Both the position numbers and the translations under genes were made by a program. A DNA stretch of 64,000 nucleotides from Rapana venosa (taxonomy: Eukaryota; Mollusca; Gastropoda; Neogastropoda; Muricidae). Numbering within the stretch: the first letter of the stretch is position 1; each line of letters begins with the position of its first letter. Positions 55,328 to 64,000 of the stretch are shown piece after piece. Under the pieces are notes generated by a model. The model worked only from the letters and a program-made list of their open reading frames with translations, had not been told where the DNA came from and did no database searches. The stretch lies in assembly GCA_028751875.1 (NCBI GenBank), contig CM054135.1, positions 5,701,389-5,765,388 of the forward strand. The letters are read 5' to 3'.

Positions 55328-55692
55328 ACGAAGAAGATGATGAAGAAGAAGAGGAGGAAGAAGAAGAAGATAAAGAAGAAGAAAATAAAGAAAAAAGATG
55401 AAGAAGAAATGAAGAAGAAGAAGAAGAAGATGATGATGATGATGATGATGATGAAGAAGAAGATGAAGAAGATGAAGATGAAGAAAAGATGAAAAAAGAA
55501 GAAGAAGAAGAAGAAGATGATGATGATGATGAAGAAAAAGAAGAAGAAGAAATGATGAAGAAGAAAAGAAGAAAAGAAGAAGAAGAAGAAGAAGAAGAAA
55601 AGAAGAAGAAGAAGAAAAGAAGAAGAAGAAGAAGAAAAAGATGATGAAGAAGAAGAAGACTAAGAAGAAGAAGAAGAAGATGAGATGATGAA
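55328..55692. repeat. GAA/GAT trinucleotide array
   Basis: About 360 bp of GAA with GAT blocks. The Ser-rich minus-strand frame is an artefact. Confidence 0.97.
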
Positions 55693-55804
55693 GTAAAAGA
55701 AGCAGTCTGACCTGTCAAAAGATTACGCAGCACACTTACTTCCCCCCCAAAATGTTTCCACCACTTTGCATCGGAAATGTACCAGGACCCATGGAAATTC
55801 CTGG

Positions 55805-55960
55805 TGTTGTTGTCGCTGTTTTAGATAACACCGTTTGACATCAATCCCGTGTGTCCCTGAAGTTGTGGGTTCGAATCCTGACTGCAGCGTCTGGTGAACT
55901 CAGGGTGGGATTTTATTCAATTTCCCAGGCCAACATTAAATGCAGGAGTGCCATCATTCC
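55805..55960 (+). mobile_element. tRNA-headed SINE fragment (E-like head)
   Basis: B box GGGTTCGAATCCTGAC (55866) then GCGTCTGGTGAACTC, comparable with 55169-55200. No E core follows; a family C copy begins 20 bp later. Confidence 0.55.
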
Positions 55961-55983
55961 CTTCTTGCATATACACATAACAA

Positions 55984-56268
55984 GGTAAAGGTGTCCCATG
56001 ACCTATGTGGTCGTAGGGAATCGAGGTGTCAGAGACCTCAACTTCTCCAGAGGCCAGCATATCGAGGGTGGTGCCCATCTCCTCTCCCTCGCTGCTTTAC
56101 CGTCCCTGTTCCCAAAGAGGGCAGGTACCCATTTACAGCTGGGTGAACTGGGGGACTGTACAGAAGCCAAAGCGCGCAAACGGTCACCCATCTAAGTGGC
56201 AACCACGCTCGATGCTGCTTAACCTTAGGGAAAGCGAGTGCTCTGACCATTGAACTATCCCGTCCCCA
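55984..56268 (-). mobile_element. SINE family C, full copy
   Basis: Head GGGACGGGATAGTTCAATGG (minus, 56268), 5S-like ATCGAGCGTGG and ACTTAGATGGGTGACCG, 3' end at 55984. Confidence 0.85.
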
Positions 56269-56764
56269 ATTCAGATTCTGTAAATCAGATCCCGTAACTC
56301 ACGCAGAAGATCAAATATGCACGCTTAATATCTGGTAATTAATACCAGCATCTTAATGGGTGAAAGAAACACGAATGTACGCGGGGCGCATGCTATACCA
56401 TAAAATGAACTGCTCTGATGTCAGAATAATGATGTCGGCTGAAGCCAGCGGGAAGACTTCCTAAAGAGAGTTACAAGCACAAGAGAAGACCTGGTACTAC
56501 ACATTTTACTGGGTAAGGAAACGCAGAGAAGATGATGCCCAAGGTTGCTATATCTCTTCTTTTCAGTCTTGGCTGATCTCCAGCGGTTTATCTTCTTTTC
56601 TTATACACCCCCAGTATCTGACGATTGTAGCCCGTATTTCACATACACTCTGATTATACATACTTTTCCATATTCTCACATTGTTCTGATGCTTCTGGTT
56701 TCTGTACGGGTCATGGTGTTAGTTGTCAGATAATTAATGGACACACTGATTCCAAAAAGATGTA
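56269..56764. other. No gene seen
   Basis: Unique-looking sequence; short frames without domains. Confidence 0.4.
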
Positions 56765-57175
56765 TTGTAGACCATTTAAAGCCACAGCAGATTTCTCTCT
56801 GAGTGAAATTCGGGCTGCTATCCTGGGGAGAGCCCGTCGCCACAAGAGTAGCGCCACCTATTATTTTTATATTTTCTTTTCCTGTCCGCTTATGTATCTA
56901 ATTTCCTATTATAGTGGCTTTTTTCTACAGAAGTTTGCTAGAGACAGCTCTCTTGTTGCCGTGGGCTCTTTTACGTGCACTAAATGAGTCTTGCACACGG
57001 AACGTCGGTTTATCGTCTCATCCGAAAGACTAGTATCCAGACCACCACTCACGGTCTGGTGGAATAGGGGGGAGGGGGAGTTTCGGGCACAAACTGGGAT
57101 TGAACCACCACACACTTCAAACCCGGGCTTTTCGCTTTCTAGGCAGGTGCGTTACCTCTAAACCCCTGACCCACC
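56765..57175 (-). mobile_element. SINE family B, full copy
   Basis: Head at the high end (minus GGTTTAGAGGTAACGC and B box GGTTCAATCCC), central CTTTCGGATGAGACGATAAA (57011-57030), 3' end CTGCTGTGGCTTTAAATGGT. Confidence 0.88.
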
Positions 57176-57362
57176 AGGTTCGGGAATTTACCGGGCCGGA
57201 GGAGTGTAATTCCTGGTAGCGTTGAATCCACACACCGATTTCAAAGTTTTGGTCGTTTCACCGATTCGCAAAACAACATCTTAAGGTTCAGAAATTTGCC
57301 AGGACGAGAGTAATTCCTGGCATCTAGCACCTAGGATCTAGCATCTAGCATCAACATAAAAA
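57176..57362. repeat. Degenerate ~100-bp tandem, interrupted by SINE C
   Basis: Units with AATTCCTGG, ACACACCGATTTCAAA and ACCGATTCGC occur at 57195-57350 and again at 57625-57720, with a family C copy inserted between. Confidence 0.55.
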
Positions 57363-57623
57363 AAGGTAAAGGTAAAGAGGGGAGCGAGGCGTCAGAGACC
57401 TTACTTCTCTAGGGCCAGCATAATGAGGGCGGCGCCCATCTCCTCTCCCTTGCTGCTTTACCTTCCCTGACCCTAAAGAGGGCAGGTACCCATTTACAGC
57501 TGGGTAAACTGGGGGAACTGTACGGAAGCCAAGGCGCGAAAACGGTCACCCATCCAACTGGTACGCTGCTTAACTTGGCTGGGGGAAAGCGAGTGCTTCG
57601 ACCACTGAGCTATCCCGTCCCCA
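57363..57623 (-). mobile_element. SINE family C copy
   Basis: Head A box TAGCTCAGTGG (about 57612); the 5S-like part is shortened (TTAAGCAGCGTACCAGTTGG, about 18 bp deleted); 3' part complete. Confidence 0.85.
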
Positions 57624-57926
57624 GCATCAACATACTGATTCCAAAACTTTTGATTTTTTTAACCGATTTGCCTTATGAACTCTACGGGTTGAAACATTGA
57701 CCAAGGACGAGTGTAATCGTCAGCAGTGCTGCCCCTGTTTCTGTATTGGACTGGGTGGAAAGTCCACTACCATCCCTCCGATCCGGAAAACAGGGGTCAC
57801 TCTTTTTCTTGACCTCCCCCCCCACCCTTCCCTGAGAACAGAGCCTCAAGTTCACGAAATTCTGGAAGCCTCAAAACTATTGGCAATGTAGTGATCGATT
57901 CTCTTTGGGTGGTGTTGAATTTCAAA
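57624..57926. other. No gene seen
   Basis: Remainder of the degenerate tandem unit, then unique-looking sequence with a 64-codon frame (57697-57891) without a domain. Confidence 0.4.
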
Positions 57927-58115
57927 AGGTAAAGGTGTTCCCATATAACATGTGCAGTCATTTTGGGAGCGAGGTGTCAGAGACCTCAGCTTCTCCAGGG
58001 GCTAGCATATTGAGGGCGGTGCACATCTTCTCTCCCTCGCTGTTTTACCTTCCCTGACCCTATAGAGGGCAGGTGCCCATTTAAAGTTGAGTAAACTGGG
58101 GGACTGTACAGCAAA
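57927..58115 (-). mobile_element. SINE family C, 3' half
   Basis: From CTGTACAGTCCCCCAGTTTA (minus, 58112) to the 3' end at 57927; head and 5S-like part missing. Confidence 0.8.
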
Positions 58116-58249
58116 ATCATCACAACAGACTGCAAGAAATCGGTGTAAGGACACATGAACGGTATCACCCTTTCTTTTTGCTTTTTCTGTGAGGAGGTGT
58201 GTTTATTTATATGCTGTTTATAATTATGTCAATGCTTTGTTCTGGTTTA

Positions 58250-58325
58250 ACATTGTCAAGAATAATTTAATTGTTGCCGTTGATTCTTTTACGTGTGCGA
58301 AACAAATGTTGCTTAGAGGATCTGG
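58250..58325 (-). mobile_element. SINE family B remnant
   Basis: Plus strand TTGTTGCCGTTGATTCTTTT then ACGTGTGCGAAACAA, the segment that follows the central domain in family B. Confidence 0.5.
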
Positions 58326-58559
58326 GTTTTTCATATCCACATGGCAAACTGGCAAAGATATAGACTCCCTTTACAAGAAAAGATACCAAAAAGTAAGTCT
58401 ACACATCGTCAAAACCACAAACATGTTATGACCAAGATGGATACGTCATTGCTGGGTAGGCAACACTCCAGCATTGTAGCCTTCAAATGGTTATGCCCAC
58501 GGTACTATGAGAGCTCTGACAGATTGGGTGGACAGGTTTGAGTCACTCTGGCCACTGGC

Positions 58560-59725
58560 TCTTCCTCATTGTCCCCTCGTCGACGAAGACTGGCAGTACT
58601 ATTTTGCAGTTCTTTTTGTCTCTTCACTCCGGTGGGAGTTATAGGGACAAGGCACTGAAGAGCTGTTTATCATATTCCTCCATCCATGCTGGTTGTGTCA
58701 TAGTGTCAAAGCCCGGGGCTCTTTGGGTAGTTTTTCTGTAATTCTAAAATGGTGTCCGCCCACCTTCTCTCTGTTGATCTTGTCTCCCTCTATCAGCCAC
58801 TTCTCGAAAATAAGGTGTTTTTTATATCTAGGTCAATGTGTTCTGTAAAGTGACCACATTATTGTAGTATTTTACCTGAATTTTAGTCAGCAGATCTTTG
58901 TATGGACTAAAGATACTACCTGGTAATTTGACGAACTTTTGTGATAGGGTCACTGTATTTAATATTCAAGATCTTGTGATAACACAATATTTCAAAATTT
59001 CATCTGTTTTTCTAGATCCACTTTCAGTGTCCATGTCGCACATGGGTACAAAACGATGAATGCAGCAATGCGCGCAGAAGCCTTATTTTGTGTTTTAAAG
59101 AGATGTTTTTGTACTTCTATGCAGGCTTTAGTCTAGGCATTGCTGTTGGTACTTTTGCTATCCTTGTGGGTATTTCTGGTTTGGATCCCTCACGGGGGAT
59201 AATGGATCTCAGGTAAGAGAGCTTTTTAAAGCTGCTCAAGTTTTGCCCATGGGCATAGATATCGACAACAACGATAGAGTCCTGGCTGGCCATGAGCTGG
59301 TCTCCTCGACACTGATTTCCATGTCATGTCTGGTTGACATTTCATTGGGTCTGTTGCCAAGCTTGGCGAGTTCTTGTTCACTGCCTGCCAGGCCATTTGC
59401 GTTATTTGCGAGACGAAAGCTCTTGATGCTACCTCCTCCGGTGCTGAGTGTGCGATGTAATCTTTAAGTGAATGAAACAGAATGCGTTCCAGAAAAATAG
59501 TGAAAAGGGTAAGAGATATAAGGCAACCGTGATGGACTCCTAAAGTATAGAACTATTCTTTAACCACACCATTATTTTTCAAGCACTGCATTGTTTGCTT
59601 TTACATAAAATTGATAATTACATTGATTAGCTCCCTCCCGAATTAAATTTCTTTATTGTAGCCCTTACGGAATCACTTCAAACCCTGTCAAATGCCTTTT
59701 GATATCTACAAAACCATTACTTGTA
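58560..59725 (-). mobile_element. LINE RT fragment, same family as 41404-43285
   Basis: Minus strand from 59725: VDIKR/AFDR-like segment, FNLGRELINVI (about 59640), HHGCLISLTLFTIFLERI (about 59535-59480), degraded palm (ISVEET about 59310), LKVDLEKQ (about 59010), SPYKDLLT (about 58905), a decayed basic block and EKLPKEP (about 58735). Many stops and frameshifts; the FADDI motif is not readable. Ends near 58560. Confidence 0.75.
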
Positions 59726-60184
59726 GTTGTACTTGTCGTCTAAAATAAAATAAGATGTTACCCCCCTCCACATGAAAAAAGTCCTTGGACTCAAGATCAA
59801 TAAAGAAAAGTAATCAGTAAACTATACTTTAGAATCTTGAGATATATTGAATTTAATATGATAATGTTGCAATAAACTATGATTATGCTGAAATCATAAA
59901 GACGAATTTTAGTTTTCCTATGCTGTTGTTGTTGTTGCTTTTTCCATACCGTTTTACTATATTGGTTCGAGTTGAACTTTTTGACCAAAAGTGTTGTCAG
60001 ATCTTGGAATAAGTAAAGTGCCGAGCGCCTACATTAACACACTGTCGTGCTTTAAGATTGTATGTGGGCGTTGCCTTTATCTATGACAAGATTTTAGCAG
60101 CACATCACGATGTACTTGTTAGTTAATGGAGAAACTATGATCTGATGTGCTTGTTTATAGTATAAGGATGGTCGCCTTTTCGTC
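59726..60184. other. No gene seen; AT-rich spacer
   Basis: AT-rich; short frames only. Confidence 0.45.
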
Positions 60185-60530
60185 TCCCCCGTGGGAATGC
60201 CGGGGGCCTTTCAGTAATAAATAGCATCCCCACCTTCTGGAAATTCTGTGATAGGGATTCCCTCTTTTCTATCCCTCTCTTTGTTTCTTCCTTGTTCTTT
60301 TTTCTTCCTGTCTCCTTCCTCTTGTCTGCTTGCTGCCTCTTTGGTCCATTCTACCACATTTTGTCCAGAAAGACGGAAAAGATAACAATTATCTCCCACG
60401 CCAAGGTCGGATGCGCTGGGCCTGACTTGCCAGGCGCTTAACGGCAGCACAACGCATTTTCGCCCATATGGAAGACAACGACAGCTGCTGTCTGAGCGTT
60501 TGGAGATGGTGAAGAAGAAGTCATGTCCGT
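60185..60530 (-). mobile_element. Repeat family D, full copy (reference)
   Basis: Minus strand: TTCTTCTTCACCATCTCC start, GTCTTCCATATGGGCGAAAA, CGCCTGGCAAGTCAGGCCCA, CACGCCAAGGTCGG region, a GGAAGGAGACAGGAAGAAAA middle, AGGGAATCCCTATCACAGAA, and GGGGATGCTATTTATTACTG with a CCCCCGGCATTCCC end. The 100-codon frame inside is not conserved among copies. Confidence 0.8.
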
Positions 60531-60721
60531 CGTCGACCAAGTTATCTTAATTGTCGTCATTGTCTTTATTCTCGCAGTCATCTTATTATTATGTTTTTGT
60601 CGTCGTTGATTGAAACATGGTGACTGCACTGAAACCAGTTCTTTCAACTAAAATTATTTTTTGTTGTTATTTTTTTTTCATTGTTGCTGTTTTATTAAGC
60701 TTTTGTTCAGTACCATTTACA

Positions 60722-60854
60722 CATACACGCACACATACTCTCTCTCTCTATCCCTCCCTCTCGCCTCGCCTCTCTCTCTCCCTCTCTCCTCTCCTCTTTA
60801 CCCTCACTTTCTCTCTCTGTCTCTCTCTGTCTCTCTCTCGCTCTCTGCTCTCTC

Positions 60855-60916
<62 letters not shown>
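60722..60916. repeat. CT tract
   Basis: CA then CT with rare G; pure CT at 60857-60914. Confidence 0.95.
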
Positions 60917-60918
<2 letters not shown>

Positions 60919-61462
60919 TCAAAGAAAACACGAAAAAGCCACGAAAATACCCCGAACCAAACCAAACCAAACAACAAAACGAAACAACAAAACAAACAAA
61001 AAACCCTGGAGAATATCAATACCATAGATTTTTCTTAATTGTCCTCAAGTTTTTACCCCATTAGCACACCCCTCCTTCTCCTTTAAACACTGTTCCCCCC
61101 CCCCCCCTCCTTCCCCTTCCCTCCCCACCCCTTTCCTACAGCCACCACAAGTCAAATGAATACCTTTCTTCGATCACTTAAAAAAAAAGAGAAAGCGACT
61201 TTACTAGATCGAAGAAACTGCACAAAATTCATGGAGAGAGGATGGAAGAGTGATGGAGGAGGAAGGGGAAGAGGAGGAAGAGGAGGAGGAGGAGACGAGA
61301 TGGGTGGTAGAGTCACACAATGAAAAGCATCAGTGTTTGTGATTGTTGCAGAGCTCCATTGTGTGAGGAATCGCTTTAACCGAGTCACCGTCGGCCGACA
61401 GAACGAACTATAGCACACAGAACTGGTAAGGCAGTGCAAAAGGTGAGAAGAGTCAAATGTGA
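60917..61462. other. No gene seen; A-rich and poly-C segments
   Basis: ACAAAACA-rich 60950-61005, poly-C 61091-61110, GGA-rich 61235-61300. No domain-bearing frame. Confidence 0.45.
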
Positions 61463-61615
61463 AAGGTAAAGGTGTTCTCACAACTTTGCGGTTGTTGGGG
61501 AGCGAGGTGTCAGAGACCTCGGCTTTTCCATGGGCCCATTATATTGAGGGCTGATGCCTTTCTTCTCTCTTTCTCTCTCTCTCTCTCCCCCCCCCCTCTC
61601 TCTCTCTCTTTCTCT

Positions 61616-61671
<56 letters not shown>

Positions 61672-61982
61672 GTATACTGTGTAAGAGTATTGCTATGGGT
61701 TTTATTTTATTTTATTATCATATATATCCTTAAGGGCGGGAACTGGATGTAAAAAAGCACATGGGTGCTTATTCATTATCCTCGAAATAAAAGAATTTGT
61801 CATTGTCATTGTCATTGTTCTTCTCTCTCTCTCTCTCTCCTCTCCCTCTCTCTCTCTCTCTTTCTCTCTTTCTTCTCTTTCTCTCTCTTTTTCTTCTTCT
61901 TTCTCCTTCCTTTCTGTCTGTCTCTCCTTTCTCTTCTCCCCTCTCTCTCCCCTCTCTTTCTCTCCTCTCTCTCTTCTCTCCT

Positions 61983-62074
<92 letters not shown>

Positions 62075-62290
62075 CCCTCTCTCTCTCTCTTCTCTCTCTG
62101 TGTCTGCTGTACCTTCCCTGACCCTAAAGAGGGCAGGTACCCATTTACAGCTGGGTGAACTGGGGAAACTGTACTGAAGCCAAGGCGCGGAAACGGTCAC
62201 CCATCCAAGTGGTGACCACGCTCAATGCTGCTTAAAACCTCAGCTCGGGGAAAGCGAGTGCTCTGACCACTGAGCTATCCCATCCCTACA
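61463..62290 (-). mobile_element. SINE family C split by a 540-bp CT expansion
   Basis: The 3' end (61463-61565) and the head plus 5S-like half (62105-62290, with CTTGGATGGGTGACCG on the minus strand at 62206-62191 and A box TAGCTCAGTGG near 62275) lie on either side of CT arrays (61566-61675, 61818-62104). The split falls at the CT-rich CATCTCCTCTCCCTCGCTG segment of the intact element. A family A 3' end (61725-61797, plus) sits inside the expansion. Confidence 0.8.
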
Positions 62291-62339
62291 GACGAACAGA
62301 CACTGACAAACATACAGAAGAACATAAAGAGACACGACG

Positions 62340-62568
62340 ACGACAACCATGACAACATTAATGACGATTGACAACGACAAAATGACAACGAAGATGACAA
62401 CAATAACGATTACGATGATGATGATGATCCTGCTTCTGCTACGGCTGCTACTACTGATGGTGGTGGTGATGTTAGTGGTGGTGATGGTGGTGGTTGTGGT
62501 GGTGGTGATGGTGGTGGTGGTGGTGGTGGTGATGACGGTGGTAATGATAATAATGATGCTGTTGCAGG
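62340..62568. repeat. GAC/GAT then GGT trinucleotide-like array
   Basis: Degenerate GACGAC and GATGAT units grading into GGTGGTGAT. Confidence 0.88.
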
Positions 62569-62649
62569 GACTCAAGAGCATCCTCGTTATCGTTATCATT
62601 GCTTGCCCAGATTCCTGCTATATGACACAACTTGTCGCCTGTGGTAATA

Positions 62650-62800
62650 AGAATGAAAATAATGATAATATTAATGATAATATTAATAATACTAATAATA
62701 CATGGAATTTATATAGCGCTATATCTTGCAACAAAACAAATCAAAGCGTTTTCATTCATCCTGCTCATTTACATGCAGCCAGTTACAATTAATAGGATTT
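62650..62800 (+). mobile_element. Element F copy
   Basis: AATAATGATAATATT array, then ATGGAATTTATATAGCGCTA (62702), CAAATCAAAGCG, TTCATTCATCCTGCTC and GCAGCCAGTTACAATTAA. Confidence 0.8.
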
Positions 62801-62823
62801 TTTTTTTACAAGTTCAAATGTAT

Positions 62824-63000
<177 letters not shown>

Positions 63001-63082
63001 AAGGTTTACTCTCCGGCAGGGTGATGGGGTTTTGGCTGTTGAGGGCAAAGACAAAAATGAAATGGAACAAGAGGGGAGGATC

Positions 63083-63385
63083 TTAGCTTTGAAATAAATG
63101 TGTCTTGAGGCCGGATTTTAAAGCGCCAATAGAAGGCTTTTGGCGAAGGGAGAGAGGGAGGTCATTCCAGATCAATGGACCAGAAACAGAGAAAGAGCGA
63201 CGGCCAACAGCGGACTGGTTGAATCTAGGTATTCTTAAGCACAAGGAATCTGCAGCAGAGCGGAGGGAACGAGAAGGTGTGTACAGGTGAAGACATTCAC
63301 AGATGTAGGAAGGTGCTGTTTTGTGGAGGCACTTGTAACAGAGGGTAAGACGCATCAAGGATGGCCAGCAGACTCAAACTGGACG
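63083..63385 (-). mobile_element. LINE C-terminal fragment (CR1/L2-like)
   Basis: An open minus-strand frame of about 90 codons: LTLCYKCLHKTAPSYI, then YTPSRSLRSAADSLCL, RSFSVSGPLIWNDLPLSLR and LKTHLF to a stop. This is the highly recognisable end of CR1/L2-group LINE RT proteins (family knowledge). It is intact over its length but truncated on the 5' side. Confidence 0.88.
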
Positions 63386-63389
63386 GACA

Positions 63390-63462
63390 ACAACCATTAT
63401 TGTATTGCAGTGTGTTGTGTTGTATCATATTGTATTGTGTTGTGTTGTGTTGTATTGTATTT
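63390..63462. repeat. Degenerate TTGTA/TTGTG pentamer array
   Basis: TGTGTTGTGTTGTATTGTAT-type units. Confidence 0.85.
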
Positions 63463-63464
63463 AT

Positions 63465-64000
63465 TTACTTATCTATGCCACAGTACTAATTGCTGACTCG
63501 GAGGAAAAAATACAAAATATCCTTACAACAGTCACAATCGAAAGTGAAAACAAAGGACTCCAAATGAATGCAAAGAAGACTGAGTGCATGCTTATCTCAA
63601 AACAGTCAGACATGCCTGTATGTAACATTTTATGCAAAGGGGAAAGATTAAAACAAGTTTGCACCTTTAAATACTTGGGCTTCATAATAACTCCAGACGC
63701 CAGATGCGACACAGAAATGAAGATGAGAATCGCTTTGTCTAAAGACACATTCACCAAGATGAAGCCCATCTTTACCAACAGAAATATAAGACTCAGCACC
63801 AAAATCAACACTCTGAAAGCCTACATGTGGTCCATCCTTCTGTACGGATGTAAATGCTGGACACTGACAAAAGACCTCGAAAGAAGACTTGAAGCAGCAG
63901 AAATGTGGTATATCAGAAGAATTATGAGAATATCATGGACTGAAAAGAAGTCAAACGAAGAAGTAATGGAAATGGCCGGGTACAAAAGATCCCTACTCAA
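63465..64000 (+). mobile_element. LINE RT fragment running off the window
   Basis: An uninterrupted plus-strand frame from TAT at 63474 (YATVLIADSEEK) to the window end: KLLQMNAKKTE-like segment (GLQMNAKKTECM), FKYLGFIIT (63668), LYGCKCWTLTKDLERR (63840), IRRIMRISWTEKKSNEEV (63915), MAGYKRSLL. The catalytic Asp pair expected between Tyr-Ala and Thr-Val is missing, either lost in a 6-bp deletion or at the truncation point. A fourth LINE lineage in this window. Confidence 0.85.

Noticed and set aside
55137..55733. 198-codon Ser-rich minus-strand frame
   Set aside because: Produced by the GAA/GAT array at 55328-55692.
60211..60540. 109-codon minus-strand protein
   Set aside because: It lies wholly inside repeat family D and is not conserved in the other D copies.

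Overview
The window looks like nuclear DNA from a repeat-rich invertebrate, most likely a mollusc and probably a gastropod (inference). The reasons are GPCR genes with GT-AG introns, several families of tRNA-headed SINEs carrying RNA polymerase III boxes, many decayed APE-type LINEs, and very long CA, CT and tetranucleotide microsatellites. There are no operons, ribosome binding sites or other prokaryotic features. I found no true rRNA or tRNA gene.

The only convincing protein genes are two paralogous class A (rhodopsin-type) GPCR genes on the minus strand. Gene 1 has its seven-helix exon at 5840-6938 and an upstream exon at 8206-8425. Gene 2 has the matching exons at 38755-39886 and 43696-43939. 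Both introns are phase 2, have GTAAG donors and a CAG acceptor at the homologous codon, and the upstream exons encode related Ser/Thr-rich N-terminal ectodomains. Farther upstream both loci share a diverged, apparently non-coding block (9195-10260 and 47340-48720), so the whole locus was duplicated. The last ~290 bp of the two receptor exons are almost identical while the rest is clearly diverged, which points to gene conversion. The intron of gene 2 is three times longer than that of gene 1, mainly through nested retroelements. One of these is a 5'-truncated LINE that landed inside a SINE and left a perfect 7-bp target duplication.

Layout: 0-5.5 kb repeats and LINE/SINE debris; 5.8-10.3 kb GPCR gene 1 and its upstream block; 10.3-11.2 kb a 22-bp minisatellite; 11-24 kb SINEs and microsatellites; 24.2-29.8 kb a 2.76-kb tandem duplication running into a 2.8-kb minus-strand LINE (to 32.2 kb); 33-38 kb unannotated sequence, microsatellites and two LINE fragments; 38.7-48.7 kb GPCR gene 2, with a stretch of odd, homopolymer-heavy sequence at 44.4-46.5 kb; 48.8-51 kb a decayed LINE; 51-55.7 kb almost wholly simple repeat; 55.7-64 kb SINEs, simple repeats and three LINE fragments.

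For reference, the interspersed families are named here A-G. A: tRNA-headed SINE, ~370 bp, ending in a Pol III-like A-rich tail. B: tRNA-headed SINE, ~400 bp, sharing a central domain with A. C: chimera of a tRNA-like A box and a 5S rRNA-like control region. D: ~330-bp repeat often next to CTT arrays. E: ~110-bp repeat. F: short element with a TATATAGCGC core. G: ~110-bp A-rich tail element. All alignments were made by eye, so boundaries are approximate unless an exact duplication or splice site is given.
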